Part shown: one piece after another, positions 54,163-63,309 of the stretch
Layout of the letters: every line of letters starts with the position of its first letter
Numbering within the stretch: position 1 is the first letter of the stretch
Assembly: GCF_000018545.1 (NCBI RefSeq)
Contig: NC_012587.1
Coordinates: 558,001 to 622,000, forward strand
DNA: 64,000 nucleotides
Reading direction: 5' to 3'
Source: Sinorhizobium fredii NGR234
GTDB lineage: Bacteria > Pseudomonadota > Alphaproteobacteria > Rhizobiales > Rhizobiaceae
Notes under the pieces: generated by a model
The model's database searches: none
Seen by the model: the letters and a program-made list of their open reading frames with translations, nothing else
Told to the model about the DNA's origin: nothing
Program-made: the position numbers and the translations under genes

Positions 54163-54417
54163 CAGGACCTATTAAATTCATCCGTTCTGCGTGGCGGATT
54201 TCGTGTCTGACTAGGAGGGAAGATGCAGGAAATGCCGAACATTTTCAAATCTTCCCGACGCGGTCAGGCGCGAAATCCGCCACGCCCTTCGGGTTCAGGT
54301 CCATGGGCCGCTGATCGAAAACAATGCTCGACAAGACCTCCGGGTCTTGCCTTGCGCTTGTTTTCTTCCATCCAATCCCATGGACCTGAACAGAACGGAT
54401 GAATTTAATAGGTCCTG
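54163..54417. repeat. 255-bp nested inverted-repeat element with three-way-junction geometry
   Basis: A perfect 27-bp outer inverted repeat (54163-54189 with 54391-54417, starting CAGGACCTATTAAATTC) encloses two side-by-side stem-loops. Stem B pairs CGTGGCGGATTTCG (54190-54203) with 54271-54284 and has an inner GGGAAGAT/ATCTTCCC stem. Stem C pairs TTCAGGTCCATGGG (54294-54307) with 54377-54390 and holds a small CAAGACC-TCCG-GGTCTTG hairpin (54332-54349). The stems abut the outer arms with almost no unpaired bases. It resembles a MITE or a structured mosaic element. No coding frame is credible. Confidence 0.85.
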
Positions 54418-54448
54418 ACCCTAAATTGCGAACAGAAAGTCTGTATCG

Positions 54449-54955
54449 GTGAGTGAAGCGAAATCCCGCAAGGGCGTTGTCCAGATCAGCGAGGTTGCGA
54501 ACGGACTGATCGATCCGGTGCTCGCCAAGCGCGCCGGCATCAACACGATGCTGCTCGGCTCCTGGGACGAGATCGCCGGGACGGAATTCGCCGATTGCAC
54601 GCGTCCGGAAAAGATCGCCTGGCCGCGCCGCGCCTCCGAGATCGGCGGCGATGGAGGCTACCAGCCGGGCGTGCTGACGGTCGCCTGTGAAGGGGCGAGG
54701 GCACTGTTCCTGACGCACGCCCAGGGTGAACTGATCCAACGCATCAACGGCTTCTTCGGCTTCCACGCGATCGGCCAGCTTCGTATCGTCCAGAAGCCCG
54801 TCGCGGCGCCACCCAAGCCCTACCGCCGACCGCGACCGCTGACCGGCGAACCGGCCCGCCGGCTCGACACGATGGTCGAAGGCATCGAGAGCGAGGCGCT
54901 GAGGTCGGCGCTGAAGCGGCTCGGCACGGCCGTCCTGTCCGAGCGCCGGAAGTAA
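54449..54955 (+). CDS. DUF721 family protein (DciA-like)
   Basis: A 168-residue protein of the DUF721 family, which includes DciA, the helicase-loading factor of many bacteria. ISEVANGLIDPVLAKRAG and LLGSWDEIAGTEFADCTRPEKIAWPRR are the conserved segments, and VACEGARALFLTHAQGELIQRINGFFG forms the DciA-like core. Whether it loads DnaB here is inferred. The start is GTG 54449. It is 30 bp from the nested palindrome. Confidence 0.82.
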   Translation: MSEAKSRKGVVQISEVANGLIDPVLAKRAGINTMLLGSWDEIAGTEFADCTRPEKIAWPRRASEIGGDGGYQPGVLTVACEGARALFLTHAQGELIQRINGFFGFHAIGQLRIVQKPVAAPPKPYRRPRPLTGEPARRLDTMVEGIESEALRSALKRLGTAVLSERRK

Positions 54956-55076
54956 TTCACCATCAAGGGGTCACAATTCTTTGAATTCAGTTGAAGCGCC
55001 ACCCCTTGTCGCCTTGCATTGAGCAAGTTATCGAAATCGCACTTTTATTTCCCCTCATAGAACACGGGTCCTGTCC

Positions 55077-55883
55077 ATGTCCGCTTCCGTAACGAGCCTT
55101 CCGAAACGCCTGCTGAGCGGCGTCGCCATCGCCGCGCTCGCCCTGGTGCTTGCCGCCTGCAGCGAAGAGAAGAAGGAGGCGGCTTCCAAGGCGCCGGCCG
55201 AAACGTCGGCGAGTGCGGATGCGATGACCACCGCGTCCACGACCGCAACGCCGGCCGCCAGCCGGGCAAAGCCCGCCGGCACCGAAGTTGCGCAGGCCGC
55301 CGCTCCGGCCAAGGCCGAGCTGCCGCAGTCGGAAGGCAGCGTCGACGTGCAGAAGCTGATGGAGCCCGGCGCACTTCCGGAAATGGCGCTGGGCGAGGCC
55401 AATGCCCCGGTGACGATCGTCGAATACATGTCGATGACCTGCCCGCACTGCGCCAACTTCCACAACAAGACCTTCGATGCCATCAAGGCGAAATATATCG
55501 ACAGCGGCAAGGTGCGCTTCATCGTCCGCGAATTCCCCTTCGATCCGCGCGCCGCGGCCGCCTTCATGCTGGCGCGCTGCGCCCCCGAGGGACAGTATTT
55601 CCCGATGGTTTCCATGCTGTTCAAGCAGCAGGAACAGTGGGCCGCCGCGGAAAACGGCCGCGATGCACTGCTGCAAATGTCGAAACTCGCCGGTTTTACA
55701 CAGGAGAGCTTCGAGGCCTGCTTGACGAACCAAAAACTTCTGGATGATGTGAACGCAGTCATGCAGCGCGGCGCCAAGGAGTTCGGAGTGAAATCGACGC
55801 CGACCTTTTTCGTGAATGGCGAGCATTATTCGGGGGACATGTCGGTTGACGTACTGTCGGCCCTCATCGACAGCAAGCTCTGA
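55077..55883 (+). CDS. DsbA-family thiol oxidoreductase lipoprotein
   Basis: A 268-residue protein with a lipobox (LVLAAC, Cys28) and then a long Ala/Pro/Thr-rich linker (about 30-85). The thioredoxin-fold part has the active site MTCPHC (Cys122, Cys125) and the cis-Pro loop KSTPTFFVNG. It would introduce or shuffle disulfides in envelope proteins. The fold from about residue 88 (VDVQKLMEPGALPEMALG) is of the DsbA/DsbG-like alphaproteobacterial type. A strong terminator follows. Confidence 0.9.
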   Translation: MSASVTSLPKRLLSGVAIAALALVLAACSEEKKEAASKAPAETSASADAMTTASTTATPAASRAKPAGTEVAQAAAPAKAELPQSEGSVDVQKLMEPGALPEMALGEANAPVTIVEYMSMTCPHCANFHNKTFDAIKAKYIDSGKVRFIVREFPFDPRAAAAFMLARCAPEGQYFPMVSMLFKQQEQWAAAENGRDALLQMSKLAGFTQESFEACLTNQKLLDDVNAVMQRGAKEFGVKSTPTFFVNGEHYSGDMSVDVLSALIDSKL

Positions 55884-55901
55884 TCCTTCGCTTTTCCTGA
55901 C

Positions 55902-55936
55902 AACGGGCGACGGCGGCAGCCGTGCGCCCGTTTTTT
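55902..55936 (+). terminator. Rho-independent terminator after the DsbA-family gene
   Basis: AACGGGCG (55902-55909) pairs with CGCCCGTT (55925-55932), with an inner ACGGC/GCCGT extension, and a run of six T residues follows (55931-55936). Confidence 0.9.
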
Positions 55937-55969
55937 GTGTTCGGTGCTTTCAGCAGGTGAGGCCGACGC

Positions 55970-56341
55970 ATGCCTCACGCTGACGTCCCGCCGAAAGCTC
56001 GCGCCAATGCCCGCCGCATGCGAAGCGCCATGACGGATGCGGAGCTCAAGCTCTGGAGCGAGTTGCGCGCGCACCGACTGTTGGGCCTAGCTTTCCGGCG
56101 GCAGGTTCCGGTAGCCGGCTACATCGTCGATTTTGCCTGCGCCGAGCATCGCCTGATCATTGAGGTTGATGGTTCACAGCATGCGAGCACGGGGAATGCC
56201 GATTACGATAGGCAGCGCACCCAGCATTTCGAATCGCATGGCTGGACGGTCTTGCGCTTCTGGAATGATGATGTTTTGAGCGACATCGACAATGTCTGCG
56301 AACACATTGTGCGTGTGATCGGGAAGGGGGCGTTTAAGTGA
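55970..56341 (+). CDS. DUF559 endonuclease-domain protein
   Basis: A 123-residue protein of the DUF559/Vsr-like PD-(D/E)xK nuclease group. The conserved opening ARRMRSAMTDAELKLWSELR, the FRRQVPVAGYIVDFACAEHRLIIEVDGSQH core with the nuclease Asp and Glu-x-Asp, and W-x-V-L-R-F-W near the end (GWTVLRFWNDDVL) are present. Its DNA substrate is unknown. Such small genes are scattered and often transferred in alphaproteobacteria. It ends next to the inverted palindromes before smc. Confidence 0.85.
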   Translation: MPHADVPPKARANARRMRSAMTDAELKLWSELRAHRLLGLAFRRQVPVAGYIVDFACAEHRLIIEVDGSQHASTGNADYDRQRTQHFESHGWTVLRFWNDDVLSDIDNVCEHIVRVIGKGAFK

Positions 56342-56354
56342 GGGGCTCGCGGTT

Positions 56355-56407
56355 TACCCCCCTCTGCCCTGCCGGGCATCTCCCCCACAAGGGGGGAGAT
56401 CGGCAAG
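56355..56407 (+). repeat. Palindromic repeat, left arm of a 53-bp inverted pair before smc
   Basis: It runs from TACCCCCCTCTGCCC to AGATCGGCAAG and contains its own ATCTCCCCC/GGGGGAGAT stem. It matches the reverse complement of 56503-56555 at 52 of 53 positions. This repeat type is common in intergenic regions of Rhizobiales. Confidence 0.85.
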
Positions 56408-56502
56408 TGGCGATGTCCTGCTCAACCAAATACCTTTCGCTTAGACCTGTCACTCTGGTCGTTTCGGCATCTGCGACCTTGATGTCGTGGAAAGCCATGC
56501 GT

Positions 56503-56555
56503 CTTGCCGATCTCCCCCCCTGTGGGGGAGATGCCCGGCAGGGCAGAGGGGGGTA
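56503..56555 (-). repeat. Palindromic repeat, right arm of the inverted pair, adjoining smc
   Basis: The reverse complement of 56355-56407 with one mismatch. It ends 9 bp before the smc ATG, so the GAGGGGGG at its edge is the only plausible ribosome-binding sequence for smc. The spacer between the arms (56408-56502) has no credible gene. Confidence 0.85.
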
Positions 56556-56564
56556 TTGCGCCCC

Positions 56565-59500
56565 ATGAAGTTCAACAAGCTTCGCCTGCTCGGCTTCAAG
56601 TCCTTCGTCGAACCGACCGAATTCATCATCGAACGGGGCTTGACCGGCGTCGTCGGTCCGAACGGTTGCGGCAAGTCGAACCTCGTCGAGGCGCTGCGTT
56701 GGGTGATGGGGGAGAATTCCTACAAGAACATGCGCGCCTCCGGCATGGACGACGTGATCTTTTCCGGGTCGGGCAACCGGCCGGCGCGCAATACCGCCGA
56801 GGTCGGACTCTATCTCGACAACAGCGACCGCACCGCGCCTGCCGCCTTCAACGACAGCGACGAGATCCAGGTGACGCGGCGCATCGAGCGCGAGCAGGGT
56901 TCGGTGTACCGGATCAACGGCAAGGAGGCGCGGGCAAAGGACGTCCAGCTGCTCTTCGCCGACGCCTCGACGGGCGCCCGTTCGCCGTCGATGGTCGGGC
57001 AGGGCCGGATCGGCGAGCTTATCGCCGCCAAGCCCCAGGCCCGCCGGCAATTGCTCGAAGAGGCGGCCGGCATTTCCGGCCTGCACTCGCGCCGTCATGA
57101 GGCCGAACTGCGCCTCAAGGCGGCGGAGACGAACCTGGAGCGTCTGGACGACGTCACATCGCAGCTCGAAAGCCAGATCGAGAGCCTGAAACGCCAGTCG
57201 CGCCAGGCGAACCGCTTCAAGATGCTGTCGGCGGAGATCCGCCGGCACGAGGCGATCCTGCTGCACATCCGCTGGGTGCAGGCCAAGGAGGCGGAGTCCG
57301 AGGCCGCCAGCCAGCTGAACCAGATCACCGCACTCGTCGCCGAAAAGGCGCAGGCGCAGATGGAGGCGGCCAAGCATCAGGCAATCGCCAGCCTCAAACT
57401 GCCGGAACTGCGTGAGAACGAGGCAAAGCTGGCGGCGGCGCTGCAGCGCCTGCAGATCGCCCGGGCGCAGCTCGAGGAAGATGCCGGGCGCATCCTGCGG
57501 CGTCGCGACGAATTGCAGCGGCGGCTATCGCAGCTTGCCGAGGACATCGCCCGCGAGGAACGGCTCGTCGCCGACAATTCCGGCATTCTCTCCCGCCTCG
57601 ATGAGGAGGAAGAAGAACTCAAGGAGGTGCTTGCCGAAGCCGACGACCGCGCCGCGGAGGCGCGCGAAAAGCTCGTGGAAGCCGGCGAAAAACTTTCCGA
57701 CAGTGAGGCGGATCTGGCGCGGTTGACCGCCGAACGCGCCGAGGCGCAGGCGGCCCGCAACCAGCTCGACAGGACGCTGCGCGATCTTTCCGAGCGGCAG
57801 GCCCGACTTGCCCGCCAGCTTTCCGATCAGGCGCGCGACCTCGAAGCGCTCGACCGCCAGATGGCGGCGCTGCCGGACCCGCACGAGAAACAGGAACAGG
57901 TCGAGGCAGCGGAAGCGGCGCTGGAGGAGGCCGAGGCGGTCGTCGTCGCCGTCGAGGAGAGCCTTGCCGAGGCGCGCGCCGAAGAAGCGGCCACCCGACC
58001 GCCCGTCGATCAGGCGCGGGCGCTGCTGAACGGTATCGAGACCGAGGCCCGGACGATCCGCCGGATGCTTGAAGCTTCCGGCGCCAGCGACTATCCGGCC
58101 GTCGTCGAGGACATGCAGGTCGAGCGCGGCTTCGAGACGGCGCTCGGCGCCGCATTAGGCGACGACCTCGATTCGCCGCTGGAACAGGCGGCAGCCTCGC
58201 ACTGGCGCATGCCCGGCGACGATGCGGACGACCCCGCCTTGCCCAGAGGTGCCTTGCCGCTGAGCGATTACGTCAGCGCCCCGGAGGCGCTCGGCCGCAC
58301 CCTTCGTCAGATCGGCATCGTCGAGAGTGAAACGGAGGCCGAACGGCTGCTGCCGCTCCTGAAGTCCGGCCAGCGGCTGGTGACGAAGGAAGGCGCGGTC
58401 TGGCGTTGGGATGGCCACGTCACCGGATCTGAGGCGCCGAGCGCTGCCGCCCTCCGGCTGGCCCAGAAGAACCGCCTTTCCGAGCTCGAGGCTGAGGCCG
58501 AGGATGCCGCTGGGGCCCTGCGCCAGGCGGAGGCGGATCTCGCCGCCGCCGGCGCCCGCATCCGCGCCGAGGACGAGCGTCTGCGCCTGTCGCGCGATGC
58601 CCAGCGGATGATCACCCGGCAGCTTGCCGAGGCGCGCGACGCGCTTGCCGCGGCCGAACGCGCCTCCGGCGATCTTGCCCGCCGGCGCGCCGTGCTCGCC
58701 GAGACGAAGCTTCAGCTCGAAGGCCAGGTCGAAGAGGCGGCCGAGCAGATCGAGGCGGCGAACGACGCGCTGGCCGAGGCGCCCGACCTTGCGGAACTGG
58801 AGTTGCGGCTGCGCGCCCGGACGGCGGACGTTGCGGCGGACCGTGCCGCGGTTGCCGAAGCGCGGGCGACGCATGACGGTCTTGCCCGCGAAACCGAGGC
58901 GCGTCTGCGCCGGCTTTCCGCGATCGCAGGCGAGCGCGAGACCTGGAGGGCGCGCGCGTCGAGCGCCGAAGAGCACATCGCGACGCTGCGCGACCGCGAG
59001 GCGGAGGCGCGCGAGGAGGTCGAGGAACTTATCGACGCGCCCGATGAGTTTGAGGACAAGCGCCGCGCCCTGATGAACGAGTTGCAGAAGGCGGAGACGG
59101 CGCGTCGACAGGCGGCCGACATCCTCGCCGAGGCGGAGACCCGCCAGCGTGAAGCCGATCGCCTCGCCGCGACGGCGCTTTCGGAGCTTGCCGAAGCGCG
59201 CGAAAAGCGCGGCCGGGCCGAAGAGCGTCTGGTCTCGGCCCGCGAGCGGCGCGTCGAGATCGAGGCGCGCATTTTGGAGGCGCTTTCCTGCCCGCCGCAT
59301 GAGGCGATGCGCCTGACCGGACTGGCCGCCGACGCGGCATTGCCTGACATGCGCGCCATCGAGCGGGAGCTCGAGCGTCTGAAGATCGAGCGGGAGCGTC
59401 TCGGCGCCGTCAACCTGCGCGCCGACGAGGAGCAAAAGGAGCTCTCCGAACGGCTCGCAGCCCTCCTCAAGGAGCGCGACGATGTCATCGAGGCGATCCG

Positions 59501-60026
59501 CAAGCTGAGAAGCGCCATCCAGAACCTCAATCGCGAGGGTCGCGAACGGCTGATCGCCGCCTTCGACGTGGTCAATGTGCAGTTCCAGCGGCTCTTCACC
59601 CATCTCTTCGGCGGCGGCACGGCGGAGCTGCAATTGATCGAGAGTGACGATCCGCTGGAAGCCGGCCTCGAAATCCTTGCCCGTCCGCCGGGCAAGAAGC
59701 CGCAGACCATGACGCTTCTGTCCGGCGGCGAGCAGGCGTTGACGGCAATGGCGCTGATCTTCGCGGTTTTCCTCACCAATCCGGCGCCGATCTGCGTGCT
59801 CGACGAGGTTGATGCACCGCTCGACGACCACAATGTCGAACGCTATTGCAACCTGATGGATGAAATGGCGGCCTCCACCGAGACCCGCTTCATCATCATC
59901 ACCCATAACCCGATCACCATGGCCCGCATGAACCGCCTGTTCGGCGTCACGATGGCCGAGCAGGGCGTCTCCCAGCTCGTCTCCGTCGACCTGCAGACGG
60001 CCGAGCGAATGCGCGAAGCGGTCTGA
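56565..60026 (+). CDS. smc: Chromosome segregation protein SMC
   Basis: A 1153-residue condensin core ATPase. Walker A is GPNGCGKSNL (31-40), followed by a Q-loop and long coiled coils rich in Ala/Glu/Arg. The hinge covers roughly 485-640 (SDYPAVVEDMQVERGFETALG ... GHVTGSEAPSAAALRL). The C-terminal head has the signature LLSGGEQALTAMALIFAVF and Walker B ICVLDEVDAPLDDHN. The ATG at 56565 gives the canonical MKFNKLRLLGFKSF. No scpA or scpB is near. It works with ScpAB to organise the chromosome. Confidence 0.96.
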   Translation: MKFNKLRLLGFKSFVEPTEFIIERGLTGVVGPNGCGKSNLVEALRWVMGENSYKNMRASGMDDVIFSGSGNRPARNTAEVGLYLDNSDRTAPAAFNDSDEIQVTRRIEREQGSVYRINGKEARAKDVQLLFADASTGARSPSMVGQGRIGELIAAKPQARRQLLEEAAGISGLHSRRHEAELRLKAAETNLERLDDVTSQLESQIESLKRQSRQANRFKMLSAEIRRHEAILLHIRWVQAKEAESEAASQLNQITALVAEKAQAQMEAAKHQAIASLKLPELRENEAKLAAALQRLQIARAQLEEDAGRILRRRDELQRRLSQLAEDIAREERLVADNSGILSRLDEEEEELKEVLAEADDRAAEAREKLVEAGEKLSDSEADLARLTAERAEAQAARNQLDRTLRDLSERQARLARQLSDQARDLEALDRQMAALPDPHEKQEQVEAAEAALEEAEAVVVAVEESLAEARAEEAATRPPVDQARALLNGIETEARTIRRMLEASGASDYPAVVEDMQVERGFETALGAALGDDLDSPLEQAAASHWRMPGDDADDPALPRGALPLSDYVSAPEALGRTLRQIGIVESETEAERLLPLLKSGQRLVTKEGAVWRWDGHVTGSEAPSAAALRLAQKNRLSELEAEAEDAAGALRQAEADLAAAGARIRAEDERLRLSRDAQRMITRQLAEARDALAAAERASGDLARRRAVLAETKLQLEGQVEEAAEQIEAANDALAEAPDLAELELRLRARTADVAADRAAVAEARATHDGLARETEARLRRLSAIAGERETWRARASSAEEHIATLRDREAEAREEVEELIDAPDEFEDKRRALMNELQKAETARRQAADILAEAETRQREADRLAATALSELAEAREKRGRAEERLVSARERRVEIEARILEALSCPPHEAMRLTGLAADAALPDMRAIERELERLKIERERLGAVNLRADEEQKELSERLAALLKERDDVIEAIRKLRSAIQNLNREGRERLIAAFDVVNVQFQRLFTHLFGGGTAELQLIESDDPLEAGLEILARPPGKKPQTMTLLSGGEQALTAMALIFAVFLTNPAPICVLDEVDAPLDDHNVERYCNLMDEMAASTETRFIIITHNPITMARMNRLFGVTMAEQGVSQLVSVDLQTAERMREAV

Positions 60027-60176
60027 ACCAGCCACGATCACTCGGCAATTCGGCAATGCGACCACGCACCGCTGCATTTTTGATGCACCGCAGCAAAAAT
60101 CTTCGCCGAGTGCATTTTCAGCCTGAAACATATACTGTAGATCGTCATCGAAACTGTTTCGGGGTGGAGAACAGGC

Positions 60177-62867
60177 ATGACGAAATGGGTATACACCTTC
60201 GGTGGAGGCAAGGCCGAAGGGAGTGCGGGGGATCGCAACAGGCTCGGAGGCAAGGGTGCGAACCTTGCCGAAATGTGCAATCTCGGCCTGCCGGTGCCCC
60301 CCGGCCTGACGATCGTCACCGATGCCTGCAACAGCTATTTCGACAATGAACTGACGATGCCCGAGGGCCTGCGCGAGCAGGTGCGCGAGGGCATTGCCCG
60401 GATGGAAGAGATCACCGGCCGCGCTTTCGGCGATACCTCCCATCCGCTGCTTCTCTCCGTCCGTTCCGGCGCCCGCGCCTCTATGCCCGGCATGATGGAC
60501 ACCGTGCTCAATCTCGGCCTCAACGACCAGTCGGTGCACGCGCTCGGGCATGATGCCGGCGACGCGCGGTTTGCCTGGGACAGCTACCGGCGCTTCATCC
60601 AGATGTATGGCGACGTCGTGCTGGGCGTCGATCACGAAATCTTCGAGGAGATCCTCGAGGAAGAGAAGGCGCGGCTCGGCCACGAGCAGGACCCGGAGCT
60701 TTCGGCCGTCGAGTGGCAGCACGTCATCTCGCGCTACAAGGAAGCGATCGAGGAGGTGCTCGGTGAACCCTTTCCGCAGGATCCGGAGGTCCAGCTCTGG
60801 GGGGCGATCGGCGCGGTCTTCTCGAGCTGGATGAACCCGCGCGCCATCACCTACCGCCATCTCCATGGCATTCCGGCCGCCTGGGGCACGGCGGTCAATG
60901 TCCAGGCGATGGTGTTCGGCAATCTCGGCAATTCGTCTGCAACCGGCGTCGCCTTCACGCGCAACCCGTCGACCGGCGCCAAGGAGCTCTACGGCGAATT
61001 CCTGGTCAATGCGCAAGGGGAGGACGTCGTCGCCGGCATCCGCACGCCGCAGAACATCACCGAGGCCGCCCGTATCGCCTCCGGCTCGGACAAGCCCTCG
61101 CTGGAAAAGCTGATGCCGGAGGGCTTCGCCGAGTTCGAGACGATTTGTCAGACGCTCGAGCGCCACTACCGCGACATGCAGGACCTCGAATTCACGATCG
61201 AGCGCGGCACGCTCTGGATGCTGCAGACCCGCTCCGGCAAGCGCACCGCCAAGGCCGCGCTGAAGATCGCCGTAGACATGGCCGAGGAAGGGTTGATTTC
61301 GAAGGAAGAGGCGGTGGCGCGCATCGACCCCGCATCGCTCGACCAGCTCCTCCATCCGACCATCGATCCGCATGCCCGCCGTGACATCATCGGCTCGGGG
61401 CTACCGGCCTCGCCGGGGGCGGCGACGGGCGAGATGGTCTTTACTTCCGAGGAAGCGGTGCAGGCCGTCAAGGAAGGCCGCAAGGTCATCCTGGTTCGCG
61501 TCGAGACGAGCCCGGAGGATATCCACGGCATGCATGCCGCCGAGGGAATCCTGACGACGCGCGGCGGCATGACGAGCCACGCCGCCGTCGTCGCCCGCGG
61601 CATGGGCACGCCCTGCGTCTCCGGCGCCGGCAACATCCGCGTCGATCAGCGCGCCGAACTGCTGATCACTGCGAGCGTCACCTTGAAGAAGGGCGACGTG
61701 ATCACCATCGACGGATCATCCGGGCAAGTGCTGAAGGGCGAGATCGCCATGCTGCAGCCGGAGCTTTCGGGCGATTTCGGCAAGATCATGCAATGGGCCG
61801 ATCAGAGTCGCCGGATGACGGTGCGCACCAATGCCGAGACGCCCGCCGATGCGCGTGCCGCCCGCTCCTTCGGGGCCGAGGGCATCGGGCTCTGCCGCAC
61901 CGAACACATGTTCTTCGAGGACGACCGCATCAATGTGATGCGCGAGATGATCCTCGCCGAGGACGAGGAGGGCCGCCGCGCCGCCCTTGCGAAGCTCCTG
62001 CCGATGCAGCGCTCCGACTTCGTCGAGCTCTTTTCGATCATGCACGGCCTGCCGGTGACGATCCGCCTTCTCGATCCGCCACTGCACGAGTTCCTGCCGA
62101 AGACCGACGAGGAAATCGCCGAGGTCGCCGGCGTCCTTTCGCTCGATCCCGCCCATCTGCGCCAGCGCGTCGATGCGCTGCACGAGTTCAATCCGATGCT
62201 CGGCCATCGCGGCTGCCGCCTTGCCATCTCGCATCCGGAAATCGCCGAGATGCAGGCGCGCGCCATATTCGAGGCGGCCGTGGAAGCAGCGCGCGTGACC
62301 GGCGCGCCGGTCGTTCCGGAGATCATGGTGCCGCTCGTCGGGCTGCGGGCCGAACTCGATTACGTCAAGGAGCGGATCGACGCCGTCGCCAAGGAAGTGA
62401 TCGGCGAGGCCGGCATCGGCATCGACTACCTGGTCGGAACGATGATCGAGCTGCCGCGGGCGGCGCTGCGTGCCGACGTCATTGCGGAGGCCGCGGACTT
62501 CTTCTCCTTCGGTACCAACGACCTGACCCAGACCACCTTCGGCATTTCGCGCGACGATGCGGCGCAGTTTCTTGCCACCTATCAGCAGAAGGGCATCATC
62601 GAGCAGGATCCGTTCGTTTCGCTCGACTTCGACGGGGTGGGTGAACTGATCCAGTTGGCCGCCGAACGCGGTCGCCGCACCAAGAATGGCCTGAAACTCG
62701 GCATTTGCGGTGAGCATGGCGGCGATCCCGCCTCGATCCGCTTTTGCGAGGAGGCCGGGCTCGATTACGTTTCCTGCTCGCCCTTCCGCGTACCGATCGC
62801 CCGGCTGGCGGCTGCACAGGCGGCGATCAACGGCAACGGCAAGACGGAGGCGCTGGCCGCAAGTTGA
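60177..62867 (+). CDS. ppdK: Pyruvate, phosphate dikinase
   Basis: An 896-residue enzyme interconverting PEP and pyruvate with ATP and phosphate. The N-terminal nucleotide domain begins TFGGGKAEGSAGDRNRLGGKGANLAEM. The phosphohistidine lies in GGMTSHAAVVARGMGTPCVSGAG, and the C-terminal PEP/pyruvate barrel has FGTNDLTQTTFGISRDDA and the proton-donor Cys in DYVSCSPFRVPIARLAAAQA. It is full length. About 150 bp separates it from smc and must carry its promoter, as ppdK is usually regulated on its own. Confidence 0.97.
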   Translation: MTKWVYTFGGGKAEGSAGDRNRLGGKGANLAEMCNLGLPVPPGLTIVTDACNSYFDNELTMPEGLREQVREGIARMEEITGRAFGDTSHPLLLSVRSGARASMPGMMDTVLNLGLNDQSVHALGHDAGDARFAWDSYRRFIQMYGDVVLGVDHEIFEEILEEEKARLGHEQDPELSAVEWQHVISRYKEAIEEVLGEPFPQDPEVQLWGAIGAVFSSWMNPRAITYRHLHGIPAAWGTAVNVQAMVFGNLGNSSATGVAFTRNPSTGAKELYGEFLVNAQGEDVVAGIRTPQNITEAARIASGSDKPSLEKLMPEGFAEFETICQTLERHYRDMQDLEFTIERGTLWMLQTRSGKRTAKAALKIAVDMAEEGLISKEEAVARIDPASLDQLLHPTIDPHARRDIIGSGLPASPGAATGEMVFTSEEAVQAVKEGRKVILVRVETSPEDIHGMHAAEGILTTRGGMTSHAAVVARGMGTPCVSGAGNIRVDQRAELLITASVTLKKGDVITIDGSSGQVLKGEIAMLQPELSGDFGKIMQWADQSRRMTVRTNAETPADARAARSFGAEGIGLCRTEHMFFEDDRINVMREMILAEDEEGRRAALAKLLPMQRSDFVELFSIMHGLPVTIRLLDPPLHEFLPKTDEEIAEVAGVLSLDPAHLRQRVDALHEFNPMLGHRGCRLAISHPEIAEMQARAIFEAAVEAARVTGAPVVPEIMVPLVGLRAELDYVKERIDAVAKEVIGEAGIGIDYLVGTMIELPRAALRADVIAEAADFFSFGTNDLTQTTFGISRDDAAQFLATYQQKGIIEQDPFVSLDFDGVGELIQLAAERGRRTKNGLKLGICGEHGGDPASIRFCEEAGLDYVSCSPFRVPIARLAAAQAAINGNGKTEALAAS

Positions 62868-62915
62868 CCTCTGGCTGCGTCAATTTCGGCCCGTGACGGC
62901 ACTCTATCCGCGTCA

Positions 62916-63155
62916 CTACCAGTAATACGGCCTGCGCATCAGGAAGTCGTTGTCGTAGCGAAAGGCCCGTGCCTCGGCGCGGCGGTCGAGCTCTATGCGC
63001 TGCAGGCAGGTAGCGAACGAATCGGTGCCGCGGCGGAAGCCATAGGAGGCGCAGGTCGTTTCGTCCCTCGCGCGCCGCTCCTGCGGCGTCACCGTCTGGC
63101 ACCCGGCAAGCACCAGACCTGCCGCGGCAAGAGTCAGCAGTCTCGTTGTCATCAT
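62916..63155 (-). CDS. Small hypothetical lipoprotein
   Basis: A 79-residue protein starting at 63155; ATGs at 63161 and 63152 are also in frame, and AGGAGG lies at 63166-63171. The N-terminus RLLTLAAAGLVLAGC ends in a lipobox. The rest (TPQERRARDETTCASYGFRRGTDSFATCLQRIELDRR) has two Cys residues and is Arg-rich, as in a group of small rhizobial lipoproteins with a C-terminal PYYW-like end. The function is unknown. Confidence 0.7.
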   Translation of the reverse strand: MMTTRLLTLAAAGLVLAGCQTVTPQERRARDETTCASYGFRRGTDSFATCLQRIELDRRAEARAFRYDNDFLMRRPYYW

Positions 63156-63309
63156 GGTCATTCTGCCTCCTGATCGGCGCACGCATGCGGAACAGCGATC
63201 AGCGGCGCAAGCAGCAAGGGGACGCGTGATTGCGGATCCGCAGGCGCGATTCAACGGAAGCAAGAATACCACGCGCCCGATGCACCATGGCGATCAACTC
63301 GAGGTGACT

